From NCBI RefSeq assembly GCF_029945925.1, contig NZ_JAQSDN010000025.1:1-50897 (forward strand): a stretch of DNA of 50,897 nucleotides, written 5' to 3'. Of the stretch, positions 1-8,247 are shown piece by piece. How positions within the stretch are numbered: position 1 is the stretch's first letter; each line of letters begins with the position of its first letter. The translations under genes were made by a program, and so were the position numbers. Below the pieces are notes generated by a model. It was not told where the DNA came from. It saw only the letters and a list, made by a program, of their open reading frames with translations, and did no database searches. Origin of the DNA: Polaromonas sp. GTDB lineage: Bacteria; Pseudomonadota; Gammaproteobacteria; Burkholderiales; Burkholderiaceae_C.

Positions 1-2204
1 TCATGTTCCTTCGTGACATGTTATGCCTCACACACAAAATTTCTGACAGGCTCAACCGGCCTCAGGTTTCATTTGTGCATTTTCTGGAGGCTATGCACTA
101 TCCGCCAGTAAGCGTGGAAAGCAGTCTTGATTTCTTCGCCCAAGCGCTCCGCAAAACGTCCCTAAATGTAGGTGGCACTAATAGGGAGTTGTTCGTGCTG
201 CCTGCGGCGCTTGATTTGACTGAAATACAAGACATGCCGGTACAACCCAGCCACTTAGCGAGTAATCCAGAGAATCCGTGGGTGCTAACCGATCGCTTGC
301 GAGCGCTGGGTCAAAAACTCGATGTCGACGCTGTATTCGTTGATCTTCGCGCGGGATTAAGTGAACTGGCAAGTCCAGTTCTTTTTGACCCTCGCGTCGA
401 ACATTTTTTTGTAACCACGGTTACCAAACAGTCTGTTGCAGGGATGGCCGAGGTTCTTAAGCGTTTGCATACATTCAATACTCGCTTGTCGCAAAGAGAA
501 CGTGTAAATGCTATGCCGTCGGTGGTCTTAAGCATGCTCACAGACCAGTTGCGAAAGTCTGAAGAGTACAAGGATGCGTTAAATACATTAGGGCTTGCCT
601 ATCCAGCGATTGATGATCAAACAATGTCCCCAGGTTTGGAATGGCTAGAAGTCGAGTTCACAGAGCCGTTGATGTCGGTCAATTCGTTGCGGCCTGCGTT
701 TGAAACACTTAAGCAATCTTCGTTATACAAAGTCGCACAAGATTGGGCCCAAACCCTCCAAACACAGAAGCAAGCCGTCAGTCGAGTTTCCACTTTGTCA
801 GCCACTAGTAGTAGGACAGCCGCGGCAGCGCTATTGGACGTATGCACTCGCGTTCAATTCGCGGAGCAGGACAATTCTGCAGAAATGCTCGTGACAGAGC
901 CTTTGAGAAACTTCGTGAAGCATTTCGCGACCGAGGTGCCCAACCTGGTCTCAGTCGGCGCAAAAGGCGCAGGTAAAACGTTCACGTTTTTGCAAGTGTG
1001 TCGCGCCAGAACCTGGCATGTATTCATGCAAAAGGTAGGCGTCGATCCCAACGGGGTATCCAACGCTCTGATTTTTCCTGGGCTCTGGTCAAAAAATCTG
1101 GCGGTGGAGTCCAGGCGAACGATTGCAGACATGCGAAAGGAATGGTTTGGCCAACTCAAAATAGGAACAGAGCCACCAACTGAATCCGAACTTTCTCGAG
1201 CAATTGAAATTGCGACGAAAAACCCACCGGCGCATTGGGATGACTTTTGGGCAGATTTTATTGGTACACAGCTTGGAATGGGTGGCGCCACACTATCAGC
1301 AATCAATGACTACCTGATCAGCGTTGGGAAATCCGTTCTGTTTGTAATTGATGGCATCGAGGATGCATTCGTAGATCCGTCCAGCGAGGTTTCACGCGAT
1401 GCCATCAATTCGCTACTAATGCTTCCTAATCGTTTAGACGAATTGGCACGGCGCCATGTTGGCGTACTAGTACTCGTCCGTGCCGACTATGTGCAAAGCT
1501 CCGTTAGACAGAATGTCGCGCAGTTTTTGAGCCGCTACGCCCCATTTAAGCTTGAGTGGAGCCCCGAGAGCTTCCTGCGCCTAGCTTATTGGCTATGTGC
1601 GTTGGCCAATATTGTTGATAACTCAAAGGGGCAGGCCGAAACTCTTTCACTCAATAGCCTCTTAGAAAAATTAGAACCACTTTGGGGAAAGAAGCTTGGC
1701 AACGACAACTCCAAAGAAGCGCATTCGGCACGCTGGGTTTTCGCCTCTTTGTGCGATCTAAAAGGAAACATTCAGGCGAGGGATTTAGTCCGATTTTTGA
1801 AGTTTGCGTCTGAGATCGAGGCTGGCCGTATCGGTGAAACGTGGCCAGATCGAATATTGGCTCCCGAATCCATGCGCAAGGCAATTCCTAAATGCAGTTT
1901 TGAAAAAGTAGGGGAAGCGGCTAAGGAAATTGCACCATTGAGAGATTGGATTGAAAGACTTCACGGAGTAACAGAACGAAAGCTAGTTCCATTTAGTGCG
2001 GTGAATATGAAGTTGGAGAGTAAAGACCTAATCGCACTGCAGGGACTCGGCGTGATTTATGAAGACACACAAGTTGCAGTAAATGAAGCGCGGCTTTATC
2101 TTCCAGAAATCTACCGAACCGGGTTGGGATTTGAAACATCAGTGGGCGGAAGGCCAAGAACTCAGGCGTTACTCAAAAGTAATCTGGGCGCTCTGCCGTT
2201 TTAG
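1..2204 (+). CDS. Large P-loop ATPase with ParA-like N-terminal part and AAA/STAND-like NTPase domain (5' end outside window)
   Basis: The reading frame is open to the left edge, so the first visible ATG (position 3) may be internal. Visible protein is 733 residues. Residues about 100-160 (VDAVFVDLRAGLSELASPVL, then FFVTT) resemble the later strands of a ParA/MinD-type (SIMIBI) ATPase; its P-loop would lie upstream, which fits a family I recall as KGGVGR-variant ATPases. A second NTPase domain has a Walker A GAKGAGKT at 319-326 and a Walker B-like FVIDGIED near 447-454, followed by a sensor-like strand (VLVLVRADY). There are no transmembrane segments. The gene is clearly AT-richer than its neighbours and ends next to repeat debris, suggesting horizontal acquisition. 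Function is unknown; a role in defence or stress sensing is inference only. The CDS and the second P-loop are well supported; the ParA-like assignment is moderate. Confidence 0.8.
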   Translation, partial: MFLRDMLCLTHKISDRLNRPQVSFVHFLEAMHYPPVSVESSLDFFAQALRKTSLNVGGTNRELFVLPAALDLTEIQDMPVQPSHLASNPENPWVLTDRLRALGQKLDVDAVFVDLRAGLSELASPVLFDPRVEHFFVTTVTKQSVAGMAEVLKRLHTFNTRLSQRERVNAMPSVVLSMLTDQLRKSEEYKDALNTLGLAYPAIDDQTMSPGLEWLEVEFTEPLMSVNSLRPAFETLKQSSLYKVAQDWAQTLQTQKQAVSRVSTLSATSSRTAAAALLDVCTRVQFAEQDNSAEMLVTEPLRNFVKHFATEVPNLVSVGAKGAGKTFTFLQVCRARTWHVFMQKVGVDPNGVSNALIFPGLWSKNLAVESRRTIADMRKEWFGQLKIGTEPPTESELSRAIEIATKNPPAHWDDFWADFIGTQLGMGGATLSAINDYLISVGKSVLFVIDGIEDAFVDPSSEVSRDAINSLLMLPNRLDELARRHVGVLVLVRADYVQSSVRQNVAQFLSRYAPFKLEWSPESFLRLAYWLCALANIVDNSKGQAETLSLNSLLEKLEPLWGKKLGNDNSKEAHSARWVFASLCDLKGNIQARDLVRFLKFASEIEAGRIGETWPDRILAPESMRKAIPKCSFEKVGEAAKEIAPLRDWIERLHGVTERKLVPFSAVNMKLESKDLIALQGLGVIYEDTQVAVNEARLYLPEIYRTGLGFETSVGGRPRTQALLKSNLGALPF

Positions 2205-2324
2205 CAACCTACAGTCCAGCGCCACCGCAAGTTAGCTACCGGTGAGCGGAGGTCATCATCGGGAGTCTCGTGGCACTCTGGCTTCCTGCCCGCAGTGGTT
2301 GTAGCTTCCTCCTTGCTGATATTT

Positions 2325-2546
2325 CTATTTGCCGGGCGCCTGCTCAAAAAACCCAATCGGGTGCACCTCAATCCCCCACCCCACACTCTCCCCCAGCGTC
2401 GCCGCCGGATGCAGCGACGCCACCCGCACCGCCTCGTCCCGATCTGCCGCATTAATGATGAAGAACCCGCCGACCAGATCCTTGGCTTCGGCACAAGGCA
2501 CGTCGGTCACGGCCGGCTTGCCGTGCGAGAGCGCGGGGCGAAGGCG
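2325..2546 (-). pseudogene. Truncated YciI-like gene remnant
   Basis: About 70 codons (HGKPAVTDVPCAEAKDLVGG, then SLHPAATLGESVGWGIEVHP) match the C-terminal half of the intact YciI-like gene just downstream. The N-terminal half with the expected start (MQYLCLAYYDP in the intact copy) is missing. Upstream of the homology the sequence changes to hairpin-bearing repeat DNA. The TAG stop at 2325-2327 follows the motif HPIGFFEQAP. It is probably the remains of a tandem paralogue cut by repeat insertion or deletion. A short expressed peptide cannot be excluded but has no obvious start or ribosome binding site. Confidence 0.7.
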
Positions 2547-2604
2547 GGTTGCCACTGCCCTTGCGTTTGACGCGCCGACCCACGGGCGCGGACGCGGGGC
2601 ATGG

Positions 2605-2625
2605 ATCCCGGATCAGGTCCGGGAT
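2605..2625. repeat. Hairpin repeat unit ATCCCGGA-N5-TCCGGGAT
   Basis: A perfect 8-bp inverted repeat with a 5-base loop sits in a phrase (GGATCCCGG, loop, TCCGGGATGACA) that recurs as dispersed intergenic repeats in many proteobacterial genomes. It lies exactly where the truncated YciI-like copy loses homology. There is no T-run, so it is unlikely to be an intrinsic terminator. Confidence 0.6.
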
Positions 2626-2708
2626 GACATACGAGGCCAGGATGACATGCAGCGGCGGGGGTGAAATGCGGCAGACTGGCGCCGCCACAAGAGCAGAAGC
2701 CTGCGCCG

Positions 2709-3089
2709 CTATTTCTGGATCTTCACCGAACACACCCCGATCGGGTGCACCTCGATGCCCCAGCCTATGCTTTCACCTAGCGTGGCGGCGGGATGCAGCG
2801 AGGCGATGCGTATGGCTTCCTCCTTGTTGGGCGCTTCGATGAGGATGACGCCGCCCACCAGTTCCTTGGCTTCGGCATAAGGCCCATCGGTCACGGCCGG
2901 CTTGCCGCCGCGCGGGCGCAGCGCGAAGGTGGCCTGGGGCCCTTCGAGCGAGGCGCTCCAGAGCAGGCACCCGGTTTGCGCGAGTTCGGCGTCCTTGGCC
3001 GGCAATTGCGCGGCCAGCGCCTGCATGTCGGCGGGCGCCATGGCGGCCATTTTTTCGGGGTCGTAATAGGCAAGGCAGAGGTATTGCAT
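2709..3089 (-). CDS. YciI-like (YCII-related) domain protein
   Basis: A 126-residue protein beginning MQYLCLAYYDPEKM, with the family's typical C-terminal block GPYAEAKELVGGVILIEAPN followed by a HPAA...GWGIEVHP tail. This is the single-domain form of the YCII-related family (dimeric alpha/beta ferredoxin-like fold), often found near ECF sigma factors; biochemical function is generally unknown. The start at 3089 is preferred because AAGGA lies about 7 bases upstream and the length fits the family. A longer open frame continues upstream but its extra residues are not conserved in kind. The truncated paralogue at 2325-2546 lies directly downstream. Confidence 0.88.
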   Translation of the reverse strand: MQYLCLAYYDPEKMAAMAPADMQALAAQLPAKDAELAQTGCLLWSASLEGPQATFALRPRGGKPAVTDGPYAEAKELVGGVILIEAPNKEEAIRIASLHPAATLGESIGWGIEVHPIGVCSVKIQK

Positions 3090-3174
3090 GGAGATGTCCT
3101 TGGGTCGGTGGTTGAGGGTCACACCTGCACGACGAACGGCTGGCCCGACTTTCGACATCTTGCCCCAGGCTGTC

Positions 3175-3208
3175 AAAAAAAACTCCCGCAGGAAGGCTTT
3201 TTCTGCGG
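3175..3208 (-). terminator. Probable intrinsic terminator (minus strand)
   Basis: On the minus strand a CCGCAG / CTGCGG stem is followed by GAG and eight T residues. It lies between the cupin gene and the YciI-like gene, so it would end transcription coming from the cupin gene. The stem is only 6 bp with a long loop, so strength is uncertain. Confidence 0.5.
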
Positions 3209-3269
3209 AAGGGCTGCCCTGCGCTTCGGCCGGCCAAGGCCCCTGCGATTGGATCAGCCCGCCGTTTTT

Positions 3270-3328
3270 GCTACTGTTTTCATAGCTGCTTGCGCACGCC
3301 CCACAAAGGGTAGAGGCCGATTTGATGC
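3270..3328 (+). repeat. Dispersed intergenic repeat, copy 1
   Basis: This copy reads GCTAC..., then CATAGCTGCTTGCGCACGCC, then AAGGGTAGAGGCC and GATTTGATGC. The same ordered blocks recur at 4909, 10954, 14196 (inverted), 35298 (inverted) and 47362 (inverted). Together with the terminator just left of it, it accounts for the 3090-3415 gap, in which no further gene was seen. Confidence 0.8.
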
Positions 3329-3415
3329 ACAAGTTTCGATCGTAGGCCCCTACACCCCAAGTCGAAGCCCGTCCCCGCCGCCAAGCCCCGCAGTGCGCGC
3401 TGCGGTTGCGGCCGC

Positions 3416-3853
3416 TCAGTGGGCTGCGTCCAGAAACGGCGTGTTGGGGTCGCTCACGTAGAAGATGACCACCCGCAGCGGGTCGGTGGCGCTTTTGTTG
3501 TAGCCGGTCATTTTCACGTTGGGCGGTTCGACGAAGGCCTGGCCGGCGCTGAGGACCACCGGCGCCCTGCCCTCCAGGTCCAGCGTGAACTGGCCTTCGA
3601 GCACGTACACCGTCACCGGGGAGCGGTGGGTGTGGAAAACCGTCCTGTCGCCGGGCTTGAATGCGGCGGTCATCACCCTGACTTCCTGCGTGTCGCCCTT
3701 GGGCATCTGCAGCACGTTTTCTTTCAGCACCAGCTGGGGTGCGGCCAGGCCGGGCGCCTGGGCATGGACCGCAGACATGCCGAAGGCGGCGCCCAGCAGC
3801 AAGACCAGACAGGCCCGGCGGGTGGACGATGGGGGTTCATGACGTGAGTTCAT
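3416..3853 (-). CDS. Exported cupin-domain protein
   Basis: A 145-residue protein. Residues 1 to about 31 form a signal peptide (twin Arg-free n-region, LVLLLGAAFG core, AVHA-QA cleavage site), so it is probably periplasmic. The rest is a single cupin beta-barrel: GDRTVFHTHRSPVTVYVLEG is the metal-binding motif 1, and a second motif lies around SAGQAFVEPPNVKM. The substrate is unknown; small exported cupins of this type often accompany redox or stress functions. The start at 3853 was chosen over the in-frame ATG at 3868 because GAAAGG lies 7 bases upstream of the former. It is divergent from the LysR gene at 3959, which may regulate it. Confidence 0.88.
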   Translation of the reverse strand: MNSRHEPPSSTRRACLVLLLGAAFGMSAVHAQAPGLAAPQLVLKENVLQMPKGDTQEVRVMTAAFKPGDRTVFHTHRSPVTVYVLEGQFTLDLEGRAPVVLSAGQAFVEPPNVKMTGYNKSATDPLRVVIFYVSDPNTPFLDAAH

Positions 3854-3958
3854 GGCAAGGCCTTTCATGAGAGGGAAGATGCGGCCAGTTTAGGCAGCGG
3901 CCCTGCCGTGCGCCAGCCGCAGAACTGCATAATGGGGCCGCACCGACGCGGAGTTCAC

Positions 3959-4852
3959 ATGTTCGATTGGGATGACCTCAAGCATTTCCTGGCGGTGGCG
4001 CGCCACGGCAGCACCACCGCCGCGGGGCGCGCGCTGAACACCGACCAGTCCACCGTGCAGCGGCGCATCACCCGGCTTGAACTGCGCATCGGCCAGCCCC
4101 TGGTCGAGCGGCACCCCAGCGGCTACCGGCTGACCGCTTACGGCCGGCAGTTGCTGCCCCATGCGCAGCTGGTTGAGCAGCACATGCTGGCCCTGCAGAA
4201 CGTCGTGCAGTCTTCCGCGCGTGAGCTGAACGGCGTCATTCGCCTGACCTGCCCGGAACCGCTGGTGGCACGCATCACCCAATCGCCCTTGCTGGAGCGC
4301 CTGCAGACACGGCACCCCGGCCTGCGCGTGGAGTTTGTCGTGAGCGACCATTACGTGGACCTGGGCCAGGGCGAAGCCGATGTGGCGCTGCGCTCGGGCG
4401 ACACCGTGGACAACCAGCTCATTGGCCGCAAGGTGGCCGATTCGCTGTGGGCGGTGTACGGGGGCCGCGACTACCTCGCGCGCCAGGGCAGCCCGGCGCG
4501 CACCGAGGACCTGGCGCAGCACGCCTGGATCGGGCTGGACGCCAGCATGGGCAAACACCGTTCCACGCAGTGGCTGCGCCAGGTGGCGCCCGGCGCACGC
4601 ATCGTGGCCACCAGCGGCAGTGTGCTGGGCCTGGTTCAGCTGGCGAAGGCGAATGTGGGCCTGGCCGCGCTGCCGACGGCGCTGGGCGATGCCGAACCCG
4701 ACCTGGTGCGGGTGCTGGGCCCGGTGCCCGAGCTGACGCGCATCTGGCGCCTGCTGACCACGCGCCAGCTGCGGCGCACGCCGCGGGTGTCGGCCTTCTT
4801 TGCGTTCATGGCCAGCGAGATGGACACGCTGCGCCCCATCCTCACCGGTTGA
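3959..4852 (+). CDS. LysR-family transcriptional regulator
   Basis: A 297-residue protein starting MFDWDDLKHFLAVARHGS, with a typical LysR winged HTH in residues 1-60 (TTAAGRALNTDQSTVQRRI is the recognition region) and a periplasmic-binding-like effector domain from about residue 90 (LTCPEPLVARI onward). GGAG lies 6 bases before this ATG; upstream in-frame codons lack a site. Length is normal for the family. It belongs to the branch with a DWDDLK start, usually local regulators. It is divergent from the exported cupin gene with about 105 bp between, the usual arrangement for regulating that neighbour. The effector is unknown. Confidence 0.93.
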   Translation: MFDWDDLKHFLAVARHGSTTAAGRALNTDQSTVQRRITRLELRIGQPLVERHPSGYRLTAYGRQLLPHAQLVEQHMLALQNVVQSSARELNGVIRLTCPEPLVARITQSPLLERLQTRHPGLRVEFVVSDHYVDLGQGEADVALRSGDTVDNQLIGRKVADSLWAVYGGRDYLARQGSPARTEDLAQHAWIGLDASMGKHRSTQWLRQVAPGARIVATSGSVLGLVQLAKANVGLAALPTALGDAEPDLVRVLGPVPELTRIWRLLTTRQLRRTPRVSAFFAFMASEMDTLRPILTG

Positions 4853-4908
4853 GCGCCACCGCCAGCGTGCCCAGCCCGTCCCTGCAGGTGAAGGCGGCAA
4901 GTGCATTC

Positions 4909-4967
4909 ACTACAATTTTGATAGCTGCTTGCGCCCGCCACACAAGGGCTGGAGGCCGATTTGATGC
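4909..4967 (+). repeat. Dispersed intergenic repeat, copy 2
   Basis: This copy reads ACTACAATTTTG, then ATAGCTGCTTGCGC, then AAGGGCTGGAGGCCGATTTG. It follows the LysR stop by about 55 bases and is followed by the terminator of the opposing dctP gene. Confidence 0.85.
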
Positions 4968-4987
4968 CTGATTCCCCGGAACAGCCG

Positions 4988-5013
4988 AAAAAAAAGCCTC
5001 CCGACAGGGAGGC
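4988..5013 (-). terminator. Intrinsic terminator of the dctQMP unit
   Basis: On the minus strand a perfect GCCTCCC-TGTC-GGGAGGC hairpin is followed directly by eight T residues, 21 bases after the dctP stop codon. This is a textbook rho-independent terminator and closes the transporter operon. Confidence 0.92.
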
Positions 5014-5034
5014 CTTCTTCATGAGTGCAAAAAC

Positions 5035-6069
5035 TTACTTCTTGCGCGCAGCAATCGCTTTTTCAGCGCTGTTGACCAGGTCGGCGCCAATGGTGGTTTT
5101 CCACTTGGCGTAGACCGGGCGAGTGGCCTTGACGAAGGCTTCGCGCTCGGCCGGGGTGAGCTGGGTCACGGTCACGCCCATGCCGGCGATCTCCTTGAGC
5201 AGCGGCTTGTCGGCTTCGGTCAGGCCTTTGCGGGCCAGCGCGATTTCCTGCTTGCCGGCGTCGATGGCGGCCTGGCGAACGATGGCCTGGTCGGCCGGTG
5301 TCCACGAGGCGAACACTTCCTTGTTGACCACGAAGATCAGCGGGTCAGCGACATAACCCCAGGTCGTCACGAACTTCTGGCCCACGGTGTGCATCTTGAG
5401 CACGGTGAACAGAAACAGCGGGTTCTCCTGGCCGTCCACCGCGCCGCTGGACAGCGCCGGCTGGGCGTCGGCCCAGCTCATTTGCGTGGGGTTGGCGCCG
5501 AAGGCGTTGAAGACGTCGGCGAACAGCGGCGAGCCGACCACGCGGATCTTCATGCCCTTCAGGTCGTCGGGCGACTTGATGGCCTTCTTGCTGTTGGTCA
5601 GCTCGCGGTAGCCGTTTTCACCCCAGGCCAGCGGCACAGCGCCGGCTTTTTCCACGGTGGCGAAGATCTGTTTGCCGACTTCACCCTGGGTCAGCGCGTC
5701 CACCGCGGCGTAGTCGGGCATCAGGAAAGGCATGGAGAACAGGTTGAGCTCCTTGATCTGCGGCGACCAGTTGATGGTCGAGCCGACGGCCATGTCGATC
5801 ACGCCCTGGCGCAGCGCGCTGAACTCGCGCGTCTGGTCGCCCTGCACCAGAGACACGCCGGGGAAAAGCTTGATGTTGATGCGGCCTGCGGTGCGCTCTT
5901 TCACGAGGTCGGCCCAGACCTGGCCGGCCATGCCCCAGGGTGTGGGCGGGCCCAGCACCAGCGACATCTTGTACTCGGGCTTGTAGGCGGCCTGCGCCAT
6001 GGCGCCGGTGCCGAAAGTCAGGGCGGTTGCTGCCAGGGCCAAGCCCAGCAAGGTGCGGCGGAATTTCAT
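5035..6069 (-). CDS. dctP: TRAP transporter solute-binding protein (DctP family)
   Basis: A 344-residue periplasmic binding protein. Residues 1-26 are a signal peptide (RRTLLGLALAATALTFG core, AMAQA cleavage region). The mature part has the DctP signature with GMKIRVVGSPLFADVFNAFG around the conserved carboxylate-binding arginine and the block GAVDGQENPL. It captures an organic acid (not identifiable from sequence) and delivers it to the DctQM membrane complex. The ATG at 6069 has AAAGGAGA 6 bases upstream; the much longer upstream open frame is a dctM shadow. It follows dctM by 44 bp and ends in the terminator at 4988-5013. Confidence 0.96.
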   Translation of the reverse strand: MKFRRTLLGLALAATALTFGTGAMAQAAYKPEYKMSLVLGPPTPWGMAGQVWADLVKERTAGRINIKLFPGVSLVQGDQTREFSALRQGVIDMAVGSTINWSPQIKELNLFSMPFLMPDYAAVDALTQGEVGKQIFATVEKAGAVPLAWGENGYRELTNSKKAIKSPDDLKGMKIRVVGSPLFADVFNAFGANPTQMSWADAQPALSSGAVDGQENPLFLFTVLKMHTVGQKFVTTWGYVADPLIFVVNKEVFASWTPADQAIVRQAAIDAGKQEIALARKGLTEADKPLLKEIAGMGVTVTQLTPAEREAFVKATRPVYAKWKTTIGADLVNSAEKAIAARKK

Positions 6070-6113
6070 GAAGTCTCCTTTGGTTGAAATACGCGAACTG
6101 ACGGACAAAAAAC

Positions 6114-7412
6114 TCAATATCCGAGGGTGCGCGGCAGCCACAGCGCAAGCTCGGGGAAGGCGATGACCAGCACCATCACGATGGCCATCGAGAACAGCAT
6201 CCAGCCGACCCAGCGCACCGTGGCTTCCATCGGCACTTTGGCAATGCGGCAAGAGACCATCAGGTTGACGGCCAGCGGCGGCGTGAACTGGCCCAAGGCG
6301 ACCTTGAGCGTGAGGATCACGCCGAACCAGACCGGGTCCCATTTGTAGTGGTTGACGATGGGCAGCAGCAGCGGCACGAAGATCAGAAAGATGGACACGC
6401 CGTCGAGGAACATGCCGACGGTGACCAGCAGCAGGATCAGCAGCGCCAGCACGCCGTATTCACCCAGGCCCGAGTTGACGATGGCCTTGGTGACCGGGTC
6501 GATCACGCCCAGCGTGGACAGCGAGTAGGCAAAGATGCCGGCCAGCGACACCACCAGCAGGATCACGGCCGAGAGCTCGCCGGATTCGCGCAGGATGACA
6601 AACAGGTCGCGCACCCTGATGGTCCGGTAGATGATCATGCCGACGAACAGGCCGTAGAACACCGCCACCACGGCGGCTTCGGTCGGCGTGAACCAGCCGG
6701 CGCGCATGCCGCCCAGGATCAGCACCGGCGCGGCCAGGCCCCAGGTTGCTTCGCGAAAACTCTTCCAGAAGGCCGGGCGCGGCATGGTGGCTTCCAGCGT
6801 GCCCATCTTGTGTTTGCGCGCCATCCAGACGGCGGGAATCATCAGCGCGAGGCCGGCCATCACGCCGGGAATCATGCCGGCGGCAAACAGCGCCGGCACC
6901 GAGGCGCCGGGCACCATGACCGAATACACGATGAAGGCGATCGACGGCGGGATCAGGATGTCGGTGGCGGCGGCGGCGCCGACCACGCTGGCCGAAAACG
7001 CCGGCGGGTAACCGGCGCGGCTCATGGCCAGAATCATCACACCACCCACAGCCGCGGCATTGGCCGGGCCCGAGCCCGAGATGCCGCCCAGAAACATGGC
7101 GACCGCAATCGCCACCAACGGCAGCATGCCGGGGCCGCGGCCGACGATGGCCACGGCAAAGTTGACCAGGCGCAGCGCCACGCCGGAGCGGTCGAAGATG
7201 GAGCCGACCAGCACAAACATCGGGATCGCCAGCAGCGGGTACTTGCCCAGGCCGGCGTAGAAGTTTTGCGGCACGGCCAGCAGGCCGAACCATTGCACGT
7301 CCGAATTGGCCAGGGCGATGCAGGCGGCGCCGGCCAGGCCGAGCGCCGCGCCGATGGGCACGCCCATCAGCAGCAGGACGATGAACGCGACAAACAGGAG
7401 CGTTGAAATCAT
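6114..7412 (-). CDS. dctM: TRAP transporter large permease subunit
   Basis: A 432-residue, very hydrophobic protein with about 12 predicted membrane helices, the usual DctM length. Typical blocks are FLGGISGSGPANAAAVGG, AAAATDILIPPSIAFIVYS and FLDGVSIFLIFVPLLLPI. It is the sodium-coupled transport channel of the tripartite system. The start MISTLLFVAF lacks a good ribosome binding site because a 235-bp repeat-like spacer separates it from dctQ, which is unusual since these genes are normally adjacent or overlapping. Confidence 0.96.
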   Translation of the reverse strand: MISTLLFVAFIVLLLMGVPIGAALGLAGAACIALANSDVQWFGLLAVPQNFYAGLGKYPLLAIPMFVLVGSIFDRSGVALRLVNFAVAIVGRGPGMLPLVAIAVAMFLGGISGSGPANAAAVGGVMILAMSRAGYPPAFSASVVGAAAATDILIPPSIAFIVYSVMVPGASVPALFAAGMIPGVMAGLALMIPAVWMARKHKMGTLEATMPRPAFWKSFREATWGLAAPVLILGGMRAGWFTPTEAAVVAVFYGLFVGMIIYRTIRVRDLFVILRESGELSAVILLVVSLAGIFAYSLSTLGVIDPVTKAIVNSGLGEYGVLALLILLLVTVGMFLDGVSIFLIFVPLLLPIVNHYKWDPVWFGVILTLKVALGQFTPPLAVNLMVSCRIAKVPMEATVRWVGWMLFSMAIVMVLVIAFPELALWLPRTLGY

Positions 7413-7647
7413 AGGGATGTAGCCCCCACGCTTGTCACTTCGTGTACTGCGCTGCGCCTTGCAGGCCGCCGCTCGTCAGAGACTTTGCTTCTGATGCCTG
7501 TCCAAACCTGCTCAAGCAGGCTTGGAGCCGCAGGCATCAGCCCCAAGGGGGCGTTCGCTTGCCTGGGGCGGCCCGGCGCGGCGCGGACAGAAAACACCTC
7601 CGCGCGATGCGCTGCGGTGCTATTCGCCTTGGGAACGGCCCGGCGGC
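7413..7647 (-). repeat. Repeat-like spacer with large hairpin between dctQ and dctM
   Basis: There is no coding sequence here. The right side (7493-7538) folds into a long nested stem: GATGCCTG / CAGGCATC outside and CCAAACCTGCT / AGCAGGCTTGG (one mismatch) inside. The left end (AGCCCCCACGC...CACTTCGTGTA) matches, in opposite orientation, the end of the repeat at 12105-12179. I recognise this as a dispersed Comamonadaceae-type intergenic element. It abuts the dctQ stop codon and reaches to the dctM start, so it probably inserted within the operon or acts as an RNA-level control between subunits. Confidence 0.65.
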
Positions 7648-8172
7648 TCATGCCCTACGCCCCCGACGGATGAACAGGCCCAGCGCGCGGCCGGCAATCG
7701 CCACCGACATGATGGGCAGCCAGATGGTGTACCACCACTGCGGCACGCCAATGCCGGGCGAGGTCTCGCCGTAACGGATGTCGTCGTAGACCATGCGGGT
7801 GCTGAGCACCGCGATCAGCGCGAACAGCGCAAACACCATGATGGCGCCGAAGCGGGCCAGCGCGCGCTGGCGGGCCGCCGGGCCGTTGTCGGCAAAGTAT
7901 TCGATGCGGATCTGCCGGTTGCGCGCCACCGAGGCCGAGCCGGCGACCAGCGCCAGCACGATCATCAGGAACACCGAGAACTCCTCGGTCCAGGCAAAGG
8001 ACTGGCTGGTGAAGTAACGCACCAGCACATTGGCAAAGGTGATCAGCGCCAGCAGGCCCATGACGATGACGGTGAGCCAGTCTTCGATGGCCAGCGGAAT
8101 GACGGTGTGTTCGTCCTGGTCGGCAGGGTTGGGCGAATCGCCCGGCAGGGGTGTGGTTTCAGGCTGTGACAT
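7648..8172 (-). CDS. dctQ: TRAP transporter small permease subunit
   Basis: A 174-residue protein with four predicted membrane helices (starting about residues 30, 65, 105 and 145), the DctQ layout. IEDWLTVIVMGLLALITFAN begins helix 1, followed by VRYF and SFAWTEEFSVFLMIV, which is the signature region of the family. It bridges DctP-DctM function. The ATG at 8172 gives the usual length; an upstream TTG at 8199 is possible but has no better ribosome binding site. It follows the E1 beta gene by 75 bp in the same direction, suggesting co-transcription. Confidence 0.92.
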   Translation of the reverse strand: MSQPETTPLPGDSPNPADQDEHTVIPLAIEDWLTVIVMGLLALITFANVLVRYFTSQSFAWTEEFSVFLMIVLALVAGSASVARNRQIRIEYFADNGPAARQRALARFGAIMVFALFALIAVLSTRMVYDDIRYGETSPGIGVPQWWYTIWLPIMSVAIAGRALGLFIRRGRRA

Positions 8173-8247
8173 GGGGTGGAGGCTGGAGATTAGGGCCAAA
8201 GCGCGGGGCGGGCCATTGGGGGATACCTTGAACGATGAACAACAAAC

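Noticed and set aside
2205..2324. Possible small gene after the left-edge ATPase
   Set aside because: Short open frames exist but none has a ribosome binding site or recognisable sequence.
5035..6342. Extended N-terminus for DctP (start at 6342)
   Set aside because: The extra residues are a frame shadow of dctM; a strong ribosome binding site and signal peptide fix the start at 6069.
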